Shown here piece after piece: positions 9,277 through 17,803 of a stretch of 64,000 nt of DNA (position 1 is its first letter; each line of letters begins with the position of its first letter). This DNA comes from Hydrogenophaga flava NBRC 102514 (GTDB taxonomy: Bacteria > Pseudomonadota > Gammaproteobacteria > Burkholderiales > Burkholderiaceae_C): assembly GCF_001571145.1 (NCBI RefSeq), contig NZ_BCTF01000001.1, positions 124,001-188,000 on the forward strand, read 5' to 3'. The notes under the pieces were generated by a model, which was not told the DNA's origin, made no database searches, and worked only from the letters and a program-made list of their open reading frames with translations. A program made the translations under genes and the position numbers.

Positions 9277-11676
9277 TCAGTTGCGGACAGGCTTGCCGGT
9301 GTTCAGCATGCCCAGAATGCGCTCTTGCGTTTTCGGGTGAACGATCAGCGAGCAGAAGGCCTGGCGCTCCAGCGTCATCAGGTACTCCTCGCTCACCAGC
9401 GTGCCGGCCTCGACGTCACCGCCGGTGACCACGTTCGCAATCAGCGACGCGATGTGGAAGTCGTGCTGGCTGATGAAGCCGCCGTCGCGCATGTTGACCA
9501 GGCTGCCCAGGATGGTGGCCTTGCCATCGCGGCCGGCCACCGGGAACAGGCGCTTGTGCGGCGCGCGGTAACCGCCCGCGAACAGGGCCTTGGCTTCGTT
9601 GATGGCGACGAACAGCAGCTCGTCCTTGTGCGGCACGATCAGGTCCGAATGCAGCACGTAGCCCAGCTTGCGCGACTCGATGGCGCTGGTGCCGACCTTG
9701 GCCATGGCGGCGGCGGTGAAGCCCTCGGTCAGGAAGGGCAGCAGGTCCTTGCCCGTCGAGGTCTCGGCGTTCTCGGCCGCGCGGCGTGCGATGTAGGTCA
9801 GGCCGCCGGCGCCCGGCACCAGGCCCACGCCCACTTCCACCAGACCGACGTAGCTTTCCATGTGCAGCACGCGGCGCGCGCTGTGCACCGCCAGCTCGCA
9901 ACCACCGCCCAGCGCCAGGCCGCGCACGGCGGAGACCACCGGCACGTTGGCGTAGCGCAGGCGCAGCATCACCTGCTGCATGAAACCTTCGGCGTCTTCA
10001 ATCGCCGCCACGCCCACGGCCATGAAGGCCGGCAGCATGGCCTGCAGGTCGGCGCCGGCGCTGAAGGGCTCGTCGCCCGACCAGACCACCAGCCCCTGGT
10101 ACTCGGCCTCGGCCAGGTCGATGGCGGTCATCAGGCCTTCGCAGACCTCCGGGCTGATGGCGTGCATCTTGGTCTTGATGCTGGCGATCAGCACGTCGCC
10201 ATCCAGCGTCCAGACACGGATCGAATCGTTCTCTTCGATGGTGGTTCCGGCGGTCTCGAACTTCGGCCCGGCTTCGCCCAGCAGCAGCTCGGGGAAGTGC
10301 TGGCGCTGGTACACCGGCAGCGAGCGGCGCGGGTCGAACACGCCCTTGCTGGGGTTCCACGAACCCTGCGCGGTGTGCACGCCACCGGCCTCGGCCACGG
10401 GACCCTTGAACACCCAGTCGGGCAGCGGCGCTTGGCTGAGCGCCTTGCCGGCGTCGATGTCCTCCTGGACCATCTTCGCCACCTCCAGCCAGCCCGCTTC
10501 CTGCCACAGCTCGAACGGGCCCTGCTTCATGCCAAAACCCCAGCGCATGGCCTGGTCCACGTCGCGCGCGGTCTCGGCAATGGCAGCCAAGTGCATGGCG
10601 GCGTAGTGGAAACCGTTGCGCAGGATGGCCCAGAGGAACTGGCCCTGCGGGCCTTCGCTGTTGCGCAAGAGCTTCAGGCGCTCGGCGGCCGGGCGCTTGA
10701 GCATGCGGCCATAGACCTCGTCCGCCTTCTCACCGGCGGGCACGTACTCGCCTCTCTCCAGGTCGAAGCGTTGGATGTCCCGGCCCACCTTCTTGAAGAA
10801 ACCGGCCTTAGCCTTCTGGCCCAGGTGGCCCATCTCGATCAGCTTAGCCAGCACCGGCGGCGTGCCGAAGCTGCCGTAGAACGGGTCGGTGCTGTCGTTC
10901 AGGTTGTTCTGCAGCGTCTTGACGACGTGGGCCATGGTGTCCAGGCCCACCACGTCAGCGGTGCGGAAGGTGCCACTGGACGCGCGGCCCAGGCGCTTGC
11001 CGGTCAGGTCGTCGACCACGTCGTAGGTCAGGCCGAAGTTCTCCACCTCCTTCATCGTGGCCAGCATGCCGGCGATGCCGATGCGGTTGGCAACGAAGTT
11101 GGGCGTGTCCTTGGCGCGCACCACGCCCTTGCCCAGACCGCTGGTGACGAAGGCTTCGAGGTCGTCGAGGATCTTGGCTTCGGTGGTCGGCGTGTTGATG
11201 AGCTCCACCAGCGTCATGTAGCGCGGCGGGTTGAAGAAGTGGATGCCGCAAAAGCGCGGCTTGATGGCCTCGGGCAGGCCTTCGCTCAGCTTCGTGATCG
11301 ACAGGCCCGAGGTGTTGGACGCGACGATGGCGTGCTCGGCGACGAAGGGCGCGATCTTCTTGTAGAGGTCGAGCTTCCAGTCCATGCGCTCGGCGATGGC
11401 CTCGATGATGAGGTCACAGCCGCGCAGCTCTTCCAGGTGCTCCTCGTAGTTGGCCTGGCCGATCAGGTCGGCGTCCGAGGCCACACCCAGCGGCGAGGGC
11501 TTGAGCTTCTTGAGGTTCTCGATGGCGCGCGTGACGATGCCGTTCTTGGCGCCCTCCTTGGCCGGCAGGTCGAACAGGACCACCGGCACCTTGACGTTGA
11601 CCAGGTGCGCCGCAATCTGCGCGCCCATCACGCCCGCGCCGAGCACGGCGACTTTTTTCACTTGGAATCGTTTCAT
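9277..11676 (-). CDS. 3-hydroxyacyl-CoA dehydrogenase / enoyl-CoA hydratase, FadN-type
   Basis: A 799-residue bifunctional beta-oxidation enzyme. The start MKRFQVKKVAVLGAG at 11676 places the NAD-binding GAGVMGAQIA motif at the extreme N-terminus. A 3-hydroxyacyl-CoA dehydrogenase C-terminal domain follows, and the crotonase domain is at the C-terminal end (ALGGGCELAVH and GVGLVPGAGG). This dehydrogenase-first order matches FadN (as in Bacillus) and is the reverse of E. coli FadB. It would hydrate trans-2-enoyl-CoA and oxidise the product to 3-ketoacyl-CoA for the adjacent thiolase. The gene is one of a minus-strand run driven from near 14.7 kb. Confidence 0.94.
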   Translation of the reverse strand: MKRFQVKKVAVLGAGVMGAQIAAHLVNVKVPVVLFDLPAKEGAKNGIVTRAIENLKKLKPSPLGVASDADLIGQANYEEHLEELRGCDLIIEAIAERMDWKLDLYKKIAPFVAEHAIVASNTSGLSITKLSEGLPEAIKPRFCGIHFFNPPRYMTLVELINTPTTEAKILDDLEAFVTSGLGKGVVRAKDTPNFVANRIGIAGMLATMKEVENFGLTYDVVDDLTGKRLGRASSGTFRTADVVGLDTMAHVVKTLQNNLNDSTDPFYGSFGTPPVLAKLIEMGHLGQKAKAGFFKKVGRDIQRFDLERGEYVPAGEKADEVYGRMLKRPAAERLKLLRNSEGPQGQFLWAILRNGFHYAAMHLAAIAETARDVDQAMRWGFGMKQGPFELWQEAGWLEVAKMVQEDIDAGKALSQAPLPDWVFKGPVAEAGGVHTAQGSWNPSKGVFDPRRSLPVYQRQHFPELLLGEAGPKFETAGTTIEENDSIRVWTLDGDVLIASIKTKMHAISPEVCEGLMTAIDLAEAEYQGLVVWSGDEPFSAGADLQAMLPAFMAVGVAAIEDAEGFMQQVMLRLRYANVPVVSAVRGLALGGGCELAVHSARRVLHMESYVGLVEVGVGLVPGAGGLTYIARRAAENAETSTGKDLLPFLTEGFTAAAMAKVGTSAIESRKLGYVLHSDLIVPHKDELLFVAINEAKALFAGGYRAPHKRLFPVAGRDGKATILGSLVNMRDGGFISQHDFHIASLIANVVTGGDVEAGTLVSEEYLMTLERQAFCSLIVHPKTQERILGMLNTGKPVRN

Positions 11677-11705
11677 GTTGGGTCCAGTTGGGGAGACAGA
11701 TCGGT

Positions 11706-12143
11706 TCACTCGACGCGGTGCCACACCTGGGTCCGGTAGAACGGCCCGATGTAGCCGCGCATCTCCAGCTTCTTGCCACCATCCACCGGCTTCAGGCGCG
11801 CCTTGTAGACCTTGCCGTTGTTCGGGTCGGTGATGTCACCGCCGTCGTACACGGCCTTGTCGTCGGCGTTCTGCTTGAGGTTGCGCAGGATGGTCATGCC
11901 CAGCACCGGCTTGTCCTTGCGCTCGTCGCTGCACTTCTCGCAGACGGCGTCGGGCTTGGTGTCGGGGTCGAGCAGCTTCTCGATGCGACCGGAGAAGACG
12001 CCATTGCTCTCGGTGATGCGCACCAGCGACTTCTCCTTCTTGGAGTCGTCGTCGATGGTTTTCCACAGACCGGCCGGCGTCGCCTGCGCGAAGGCGGACA
12101 CGGCGGCGAGGCCCAGCAAGCTGGCAATGACGGTCTTCTTCAT
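11706..12143 (-). CDS. DUF2147 secreted protein
   Basis: A 145-residue protein with a clear signal peptide (MKKTVIASLLGLAAVSAFAQA), so it is probably periplasmic. The mature part is a DUF2147 domain: GLWKTIDDDSKKEKSLVRI, then GVFSGRIEKLL, LGMTILRNLK, and a C-terminal LEMRGYIGPFYRTQVWHR. A CEKC pair in the middle (about 68-71) could form a disulfide or bind metal. The family has no established biochemical function. It is the only exported product between cytoplasmic beta-oxidation enzymes, spaced 29-31 bp from both neighbours, which suggests a role linked to fatty-acid uptake or the envelope. That role is inference. Confidence 0.9.
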   Translation of the reverse strand: MKKTVIASLLGLAAVSAFAQATPAGLWKTIDDDSKKEKSLVRITESNGVFSGRIEKLLDPDTKPDAVCEKCSDERKDKPVLGMTILRNLKQNADDKAVYDGGDITDPNNGKVYKARLKPVDGGKKLEMRGYIGPFYRTQVWHRVE

Positions 12144-12174
12144 GTCTGTCTCCGGTGTTGTTGAATGACGCAGA

Positions 12175-13971
12175 TCAGGCCAATGCTTCGTCGGTGTCCA
12201 TCAGCACCTTGCTGCCCGCACGCGCGGTGCGCATCAGCGTCGCGGTCTCGGGGAACAGCTTGGCAAAGTAGAAGCGCGCGGTCTGCAGCTTGGCGGTGTA
12301 GAACGGGTCGGTGCTGCCCTCGGCGATCTTCTGCAGCGCCACTTGCGCCATGCGGGCCCAGAAGTAGCCGAACACCAGGTGACCGGCCACGCGCAGGTAG
12401 TCCACCGCGGCGGCGCCCACCTCGTCGGGGTTCTGCAGACCCTTGAAGCCGATCTCCATCGTGAACTTGGTGATCTGCTCGCCCAGCACCGCCAGCGGGT
12501 TGATGAACTCGGCCATCTTCTCGTTGACGCCCTCTTCCATCACCAGCGCGGTCACCAGCTTGCCGAACTTCTTGAGCGTGGCGCCGTTGTTGCCCAGCAC
12601 CTTGCGGCCCAGCAGGTCCAGTGACTGGATGGTGTTGGTGCCTTCGTAGATCATGTTGATGCGGGCATCGCGCACGAACTGCTCCATGCCCCATTCCTTG
12701 ATGTAGCCGTGGCCGCCGAAGACCTGCTGGCACATGGTGGCGGCCTGGTAGCCGTTGTCGGTCAGGAAGGCTTTGACGATGGGCGTGAGCAGCGACAGCA
12801 TCTCGTCGCTGTCCTTGCGCACCTTCTCGTCCGGGTGGTTGTGCACCTTCTCCAGCAGCACCGAGCTGAACATGGCCAGCGCACGGCCGCCTTCGGCATA
12901 GGCCTTGGCGGTCAGCAGCATCTTGCGCACGTCGGGGTGCACGATGATCGGATCGGCCGGCTTGTCCTTGGCCTTGGTGCCCGACAGGCTGCGCATCTGG
13001 ATGCGGTCCTTGGCGTAGGCCAGGGCGTTCTGGTAGGCCACCTCGGTCAGGCCCAGCGACTGGTTGCCAACGCCCAGGCGGGCGGCGTTCATCATCACGA
13101 ACATGGCCTGCATGCCCTTGTGCGGCTGGCCCACCAGGGTGCCGATGGCGCCGTCGATCACGATCTGCGCCGTGGCGTTGCCGTGGATGCCCATCTTGTG
13201 CTCCAGGCCACCGCAGTAGATGCCGTTGCGCGCGCCCAGCGTGCCATCGGCACTGGCGAGGAACTTGGGCACCACGAACAGGCTGATGCCCTTGATGCCG
13301 GGGGGCGCGTCGGGCAGGCGGGCCAGCACCAGGTGCACGATGTTGGCGGCCATGTCGTGTTCACCGGCGCTGATGAAGATCTTGTTGCCGGTGATCTTGT
13401 AGGTGCCGTCGGCCTGCGGTTCGGCCTTGGTGCGCATCAGGCCCAGGTCGGTGCCGCAGTGCGGTTCGGTCAGGCACATGGTGCCGGTCCACTCGCCGCT
13501 GACCAGCCTGGGCAGGTACAGGGCCTTCTGCTCGGGCGTGCCGTGTTCGTGCAGCGCGGCGTAGGCGCCGTGGCTCAGGCCGGGGTACATGGTCCAGGCC
13601 TGGTTGGCCGAGTTCATCATTTCGTACAGGCACTGGTTGACCACCAGCGGCAGGCCCTGGCCACCGTACTCGGGGTCGCAGCTCAGCGCCGACCAGCCGC
13701 CGTCGGTGTAGGTCTTGTAGGCCTCCTTGAAGCCGGCGGGCGTCTTGACCTCGTGCGTGGCCTTGTCCAGCGTGCAGCCTTCGGTGTCGCCGCTGATGTT
13801 GAGCGGGAAGATCACCTGCGAGGCGAACTTGCCGGCCTCTTCCAGCACGGCGTTGATGGTGTCGGCGTCCATCTCGGCGTGCTGCGGCATGGTCTGGAAA
13901 TCGGCGCTGACGTTCAGCACCTCGTGCATCACAAACTGCATGTCGCGCAGGGGCGGGTTGTAAACGGGCAT
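12175..13971 (-). CDS. acyl-CoA dehydrogenase (long FadE-type, about 600 residues)
   Basis: A 598-residue FAD-dependent acyl-CoA dehydrogenase of the long class that carries an extra C-terminal helical domain. The flavin/substrate loop is in MCLTEPHCGTDLG, the FGGHGYIKEWG motif lies at about 415, and the catalytic-base region is INMIYEGTNTIQ. It would perform the first oxidation of beta-oxidation and pass electrons to ETF. It opens the ACAD - DUF2147 - FadN - thiolase run and lies just downstream of the TetR gene on the same strand. Chain-length specificity cannot be told from sequence. Confidence 0.94.
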   Translation of the reverse strand: MPVYNPPLRDMQFVMHEVLNVSADFQTMPQHAEMDADTINAVLEEAGKFASQVIFPLNISGDTEGCTLDKATHEVKTPAGFKEAYKTYTDGGWSALSCDPEYGGQGLPLVVNQCLYEMMNSANQAWTMYPGLSHGAYAALHEHGTPEQKALYLPRLVSGEWTGTMCLTEPHCGTDLGLMRTKAEPQADGTYKITGNKIFISAGEHDMAANIVHLVLARLPDAPPGIKGISLFVVPKFLASADGTLGARNGIYCGGLEHKMGIHGNATAQIVIDGAIGTLVGQPHKGMQAMFVMMNAARLGVGNQSLGLTEVAYQNALAYAKDRIQMRSLSGTKAKDKPADPIIVHPDVRKMLLTAKAYAEGGRALAMFSSVLLEKVHNHPDEKVRKDSDEMLSLLTPIVKAFLTDNGYQAATMCQQVFGGHGYIKEWGMEQFVRDARINMIYEGTNTIQSLDLLGRKVLGNNGATLKKFGKLVTALVMEEGVNEKMAEFINPLAVLGEQITKFTMEIGFKGLQNPDEVGAAAVDYLRVAGHLVFGYFWARMAQVALQKIAEGSTDPFYTAKLQTARFYFAKLFPETATLMRTARAGSKVLMDTDEALA

Positions 13972-14010
13972 GGGTGGACTCCTGTGGAGGGTTTGTGAAG
14001 AAATGAAGGC

Positions 14011-14712
14011 TCAGGCGGCGCGCGGTTTGCGGGCCGTCTTGCGCGCGGGGGCTGGGTCGGTGGCGTCGCCCGCGCTGTAGCGCAGCACGATGCCCTCGAA
14101 GGCCGTCACCGCGCGCTGCAGCGAGTCGGGTGCGCGCAGGAAGCGGGCCTCGTAGTGCAGCGCAAGGATCAGGGAATGGATCTCGAAGCGCATCTGGTCG
14201 GCGTCGGTGTCGGCGCGCAGATGGCCCTCTTCGATGCCGATCTCGATGGCGCGCTTCATGGCCGCCAGCCAGGTGCTGACCGAGCTGGCCAGCGCGTCGC
14301 GCACCGGGCCGGGCCTGTCGTCAAATTCCACCGCACCACTGATGTAGAGGCAGCCCGAATCGATTTCAACCGAGGTGCGCTTCATCCAGTTGTCGAACAG
14401 CGCGCGCAGGCGTGGCAAGCCGCGCGGCACCGACATGGCCGGGTAGAAGACCTCTTCCTCGAAGCGGTGGTGGTACTCGCGCACCACCGAGATCTGCAAC
14501 TCCTCGCGCGAGCCGAAGTGCGCGAACACGCCCGACTTGCTCATCTGCATGACCTCGGCCAGCGCACCGATGGACAGGCCTTCTAGGCCGATCTGCGTCG
14601 CCAGCCCGAGCGCCGCATCGACGATGGCGGCCTTGGTCTGCTGGCCTTTTTGCAGCGACCGCGTCAGGGCGGTGTCGCTGCGCGGGCGTTTGGAGGAGGT
14701 GGTGGCGCTCAT
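14011..14712 (-). CDS. TetR/AcrR-family regulator of the beta-oxidation cluster
   Basis: A 233-residue regulator. The N-terminal TetR helix-turn-helix spans about residues 25-70 (GLSIGALAEVMQMSKSGVFA). The C-terminal ligand domain follows, with a basic Ala/Arg/Lys-rich tail. It is first in the minus-strand run, 39 bp before the acyl-CoA dehydrogenase. An imperfect palindrome at 14744-14761 lies 31 bp upstream of its start and is the likely autoregulatory operator. By analogy with FadR/PsrA-type TetR proteins, acyl-CoA is a plausible ligand, but no ligand residue can be assigned. Confidence 0.9.
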   Translation of the reverse strand: MSATTSSKRPRSDTALTRSLQKGQQTKAAIVDAALGLATQIGLEGLSIGALAEVMQMSKSGVFAHFGSREELQISVVREYHHRFEEEVFYPAMSVPRGLPRLRALFDNWMKRTSVEIDSGCLYISGAVEFDDRPGPVRDALASSVSTWLAAMKRAIEIGIEEGHLRADTDADQMRFEIHSLILALHYEARFLRAPDSLQRAVTAFEGIVLRYSAGDATDPAPARKTARKPRAA

Positions 14713-14743
14713 GCGGTGGTGGAAAAAAGAAGACCGCCCACAA

Positions 14744-14761
14744 ATCGAACGGTCGTGCTAT
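14744..14761. promoter_or_regulatory. candidate TetR operator
   Basis: ATCGAACGGTCGTGCTAT is an 18-bp imperfect palindrome with six of nine half-site positions symmetric and a central ACG-N2-CGT core. It lies 31 bp upstream of the tetR start in a short AT-richer stretch that should hold the promoter of the beta-oxidation run. Size and symmetry are typical of TetR-family operators. Assignment is by position only. Confidence 0.5.
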
Positions 14762-14819
14762 TTTTACCGCAAAAGAACAACCCCATGCGCAAGCTGCGGC
14801 GCGCGACGGGGATTTTGTC

Positions 14820-14835
14820 TAGGGGCGGCGCCCTA
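14820..14835. terminator. short hairpin downstream of slmA
   Basis: TAGGG and CCCTA arms enclose a 6-base GC loop, about 60 bp past the slmA stop and before the tetR promoter region. It lacks a U-run, so it is only a weak terminator candidate. The rest of 14713-14893 shows no coding signal. Confidence 0.3.
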
Positions 14836-14893
14836 ATGCGCGGCGCCCAGCACCCGGACCCGCGGGTTTACCCGCATACCCGGCCCCGGAAGC

Positions 14894-15571
14894 TCACAGG
14901 CGACCGTCGGGCAACAGCAGGCGCAGGCCGTGGTCGAGGTTCTCGCTGGGCAAGCGCTTGAAGCCGCTGCGGGCAAAGCGCTGCAGCCGCCCCATGCAGA
15001 AGGCCGTGATGACCGAGGCATCGGCTTGGGCGTCGACGGTGGGCGTGCTCGCCGACGAGAGCACAGCGATTTCGCGCAGGTTCTGGCGCAGCGCCGATTC
15101 GATCTTGTCAAAGAACAGGTTCATGCGCTGCTGCAGGCGTTCGTTCTCGTACACCAAGGCGTCGCCCACCATGACGCGCGCCATGCCGGGGTTCTTCTCG
15201 CCGAACTGCAGCAGCAGCGTCACCAGTTTGCGCGAGCGCAGCACCGGGTCGGGCTCGCGCTCGCCCAGCTGGTTGACCAGGCCGAACACGGACTGCTCGA
15301 TGAACTCGATGAGACCCTCGAACATCTGGGCCTTGCTGGCGAAATGGCGATAGAGGGCTGCTTCGCTCACCTCCAGCCGGGCGGCCAGCGCTGCGGTGGT
15401 CACGCGCTCGGCGCCGGGCTGCTCCAGCATGGTGGCCAGCGCCTGCAGGATCTGCACCCGGCGCTCACCGGGCTTGGGCCGCTTGCGGCCACCGGACTCG
15501 GTGCTCTCGGCGCCTTCGCTGGCGGCTTCTGTAGATGCGGCGGCCGTGGACGAGGAAGCGCTGGAGCTCAT
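14894..15571 (-). CDS. slmA: nucleoid occlusion factor SlmA (TetR family)
   Basis: A 225-residue TetR-family protein. After a low-complexity Ser/Ala/Glu leader (about 1-30) come KPGERRVQILQALATMLEQP and the helix-turn-helix RLEVSEAALYRHFASKAQMF, a near-invariant SlmA signature. SlmA binds chromosomal SBS sites and blocks FtsZ assembly over the nucleoid. A glutamate-rich ligand pocket is absent, as expected, since SlmA uses the pocket region for FtsZ contact. It is last in the minus-strand run argB - response regulator - kinase - slmA, 60 bp after the kinase. The leader is longer than in enterobacteria, and a start further in cannot be excluded. Confidence 0.9.
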   Translation of the reverse strand: MSSSASSSTAAASTEAASEGAESTESGGRKRPKPGERRVQILQALATMLEQPGAERVTTAALAARLEVSEAALYRHFASKAQMFEGLIEFIEQSVFGLVNQLGEREPDPVLRSRKLVTLLLQFGEKNPGMARVMVGDALVYENERLQQRMNLFFDKIESALRQNLREIAVLSSASTPTVDAQADASVITAFCMGRLQRFARSGFKRLPSENLDHGLRLLLPDGRL

Positions 15572-15631
15572 GGGTGGTCGGGTCCGTTGGTGTTCAGCAG
15601 ACGGGCGGCGAGGTGTGCGGCCCGTGGTGTG

Positions 15632-17125
15632 TCATCCCTCCGACGATTCTCGCACAGGCCTGCCGCCGGCCCGGACCGCCTCGAACACCACGCGAACGCG
15701 CAATCCACGCCCGTTTCCGCCGGTCAGCAGCTGCAACTGCGTGTGGTGGGAGCGGGCGATTTCGTCGGCGATGGCCAGCCCCAGTCCGTTGCCATCGGCC
15801 TGGGTGCCGGGCAGGCGGTAAAAGCGTTCCAGCACCCGCTGTCGCTCGTCTTCGGCAATGCCAGGACCATCGTCCTCGACCTCGATCCAGGCCTGTGGCG
15901 GCTCGGCCGCGAGGTCCTGGCCACAGCGCAGCGTGATGCGTCCGCCCGGCGGGGTGTACTTGACCGCGTTGTCCACGATGTTGATCAGCAGCTCGCGCAG
16001 CAACCAGGCGTGGCCGCGGGTCTGGGCCGGCGCGGCCTCCAGTCCCAGGTCCATCTGCTTGTCGGCCGCGGCATCCAGATAGAGCGCCAGGATGTTCTCG
16101 CACAGCTCCTGCAGGTCGACCTGCTCCATCGGGTGGGTGCTGGCGCTCACGCTGTCGGCACGCGAGAGCGCCAGCAACTGGTTGGCCAGCTGCGAGGTCC
16201 GGCGCGTCGCGTCCCGCAGGCGGTGCACCTGCTCGACCCGGAGGCTGAGCGCCTCTGCGCCACCCATCGAACGGGCCGCCTGCGACCAGGCCTCGACCTG
16301 CGCCTGCAGCCCGGCGAGCGGCGTGCGCAGCTGGTGCGCAGCGTCGGCCACGAAGCGGCGCTGCGCCTGCGTCTGGTCGTTCACCAGCGAGAACAGCCGG
16401 TTGAGCGAAGACACCAGCGGCCGCACCTCGGCCGGGGCGCTCTCGGCGTCGATGGGGCTGAGGTCGCGGGGCGAGCGGCGCTCGACCGCCTCCTTGAGGT
16501 CGATCAGCGGACGCAAGGCGCGCGACACCGCCCAGGTCACCGCCACCGCCACCACCAGCATGAGCATCAGGTTGGGCAGCACCACCCGCAGCAGCACGGT
16601 GTCCAGCCACTGCTGGCGGCCATCGGAACCGTCGGCCAACATGATGATGAGCTCACCCGCCGCGGTCGGGCTGCGCTGCGCCACCACCCGGTAGGTGATG
16701 CCGCTGTCGACCACGCTGAGGAACTCGGCGTCTTCGGTGGAGGGCAACACGGTGGGCAGCCAGCGGTCGCCGATCAGCAGACGCCCATTGGCGTCCATCA
16801 CGCCATAGCCGGCATAGCCTTCGCGCTCCTTGAGGAATTCGTCCACCGGCGGCGCCAGCAGCAGGGCCAGCCCCGGGTCGGCGTCGATGTCGATGGGCCG
16901 GGGGGCGTCGCGGGGCAGGGTCACCACCACCGAGTCGGCCAGCATCGGCACCAGCCGCAGCAGCTGCTGGTCCTGCTGCAGGGACGCAGTCCCCGCACTC
17001 TGGTAGTGAAAATAGACACTCACCAACCCGACCAGCCCCAGCGGCAGGAACAGCAGCACCAGCAGGCGCCGCTGCAGCCCCCAGATCAGGCCATCGGCCG
17101 ACCGGCCCTCAGGGTTCGCGCGCAT
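15632..17125 (-). CDS. sensor histidine kinase, TctE/QseC-like
   Basis: A 497-residue membrane kinase. Transmembrane helix 1 is at about 20-38. A roughly 140-residue periplasmic sensor of the 2CSK_N type (typical of TctE) follows, then transmembrane helix 2 at about 182-204, a HAMP-like linker and the H-box RFVADAAHQLRTPL with His264. The ATP-binding N-box (INIVDNAVKYTPPGG), G1 (EDDGPGI) and G2 (NGLGLAI) are complete. It overlaps the response-regulator gene by 17 bp, so the two are translationally coupled. TctE homologues usually sense carboxylates; no transporter genes are nearby, so the signal here is open. Confidence 0.93.
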   Translation of the reverse strand: MRANPEGRSADGLIWGLQRRLLVLLFLPLGLVGLVSVYFHYQSAGTASLQQDQQLLRLVPMLADSVVVTLPRDAPRPIDIDADPGLALLLAPPVDEFLKEREGYAGYGVMDANGRLLIGDRWLPTVLPSTEDAEFLSVVDSGITYRVVAQRSPTAAGELIIMLADGSDGRQQWLDTVLLRVVLPNLMLMLVVAVAVTWAVSRALRPLIDLKEAVERRSPRDLSPIDAESAPAEVRPLVSSLNRLFSLVNDQTQAQRRFVADAAHQLRTPLAGLQAQVEAWSQAARSMGGAEALSLRVEQVHRLRDATRRTSQLANQLLALSRADSVSASTHPMEQVDLQELCENILALYLDAAADKQMDLGLEAAPAQTRGHAWLLRELLINIVDNAVKYTPPGGRITLRCGQDLAAEPPQAWIEVEDDGPGIAEDERQRVLERFYRLPGTQADGNGLGLAIADEIARSHHTQLQLLTGGNGRGLRVRVVFEAVRAGGRPVRESSEG

Positions 17126-17801
17126 GGGCGGACGGCGGCAGCAGTTCGAGCCGGTAGCCGAAGCCGCGGATCGAGCGCAGCGCCACCCCGGCCGGCTCCA
17201 GCTTGGCGCGCAGGCGCGAGACGTACACCTCGATGGCGTTGGGCGTGATTTCCTTGTCCCAGCCGGTCAGCGCCGCCAGCAGCTTGTCCTTGGCGGCCGG
17301 CTTGGGCGCCTGCAGCAGCAGGTACTCGAGCACCGTCCACTCGCGCGGCCCCAGCTCCATGGTCTGCCCGGCGAGGCTGACGCGGCGCAGCGCGGTGTCC
17401 ATCTCCAGCGGTCCCAGGCTGAGCACCGCGGTGGTCGCGGCCTGCGAGCGCCGCAGCAGCGCCCGCAGGCGGGCCAGCAGCTCGGGCAGCTCGAAGGGTT
17501 TGAGCATGTAGTCGTCGGCGCCGAGGTCCAGCCCCTGCACCCGGTCGTGCAGCGCGTCGCGCGCGGTCAGGATCAGCACCGGCATGGCCAGTCCTCGCGC
17601 GCGCAAGCGCTGGGTCAGCTCCAGTCCGTTGATGCCAGGCAGGCCGATGTCGACGATGGCGAGATCGAAGCTGTCGTTCTCCACCGCCTGCTCGGCCCGC
17701 TCGGCGCTGCCGACCCAGTCCACCGTGTAGCCGGCGTTGCTCAGTCCCAGCTTGATGCCGCTGGCGACCATGACGTCGTCTTCAACCAGCAGCAGCCTCA
17801 T
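17109..17801 (-). CDS. OmpR/TctD-family response regulator
   Basis: A 230-residue regulator. The receiver domain has an acidic pocket in LLVEDDVM and phospho-acceptor Asp51 (AIVDIGLPGINGLEL), with Lys in LKPFELPELLARLRAL. The C-terminal winged helix is LGPREWTVLEYLLLQA ... VYVSRLRAKLEPAGV. It partners the overlapping kinase gene downstream. It starts 2 bp after the argB stop, so expression must be coupled to arginine biosynthesis unless an internal promoter exists. Confidence 0.94.
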   Translation of the reverse strand: MRLLLVEDDVMVASGIKLGLSNAGYTVDWVGSAERAEQAVENDSFDLAIVDIGLPGINGLELTQRLRARGLAMPVLILTARDALHDRVQGLDLGADDYMLKPFELPELLARLRALLRRSQAATTAVLSLGPLEMDTALRRVSLAGQTMELGPREWTVLEYLLLQAPKPAAKDKLLAALTGWDKEITPNAIEVYVSRLRAKLEPAGVALRSIRGFGYRLELLPPSAHAREP

Positions 17802-17803
17802 GG

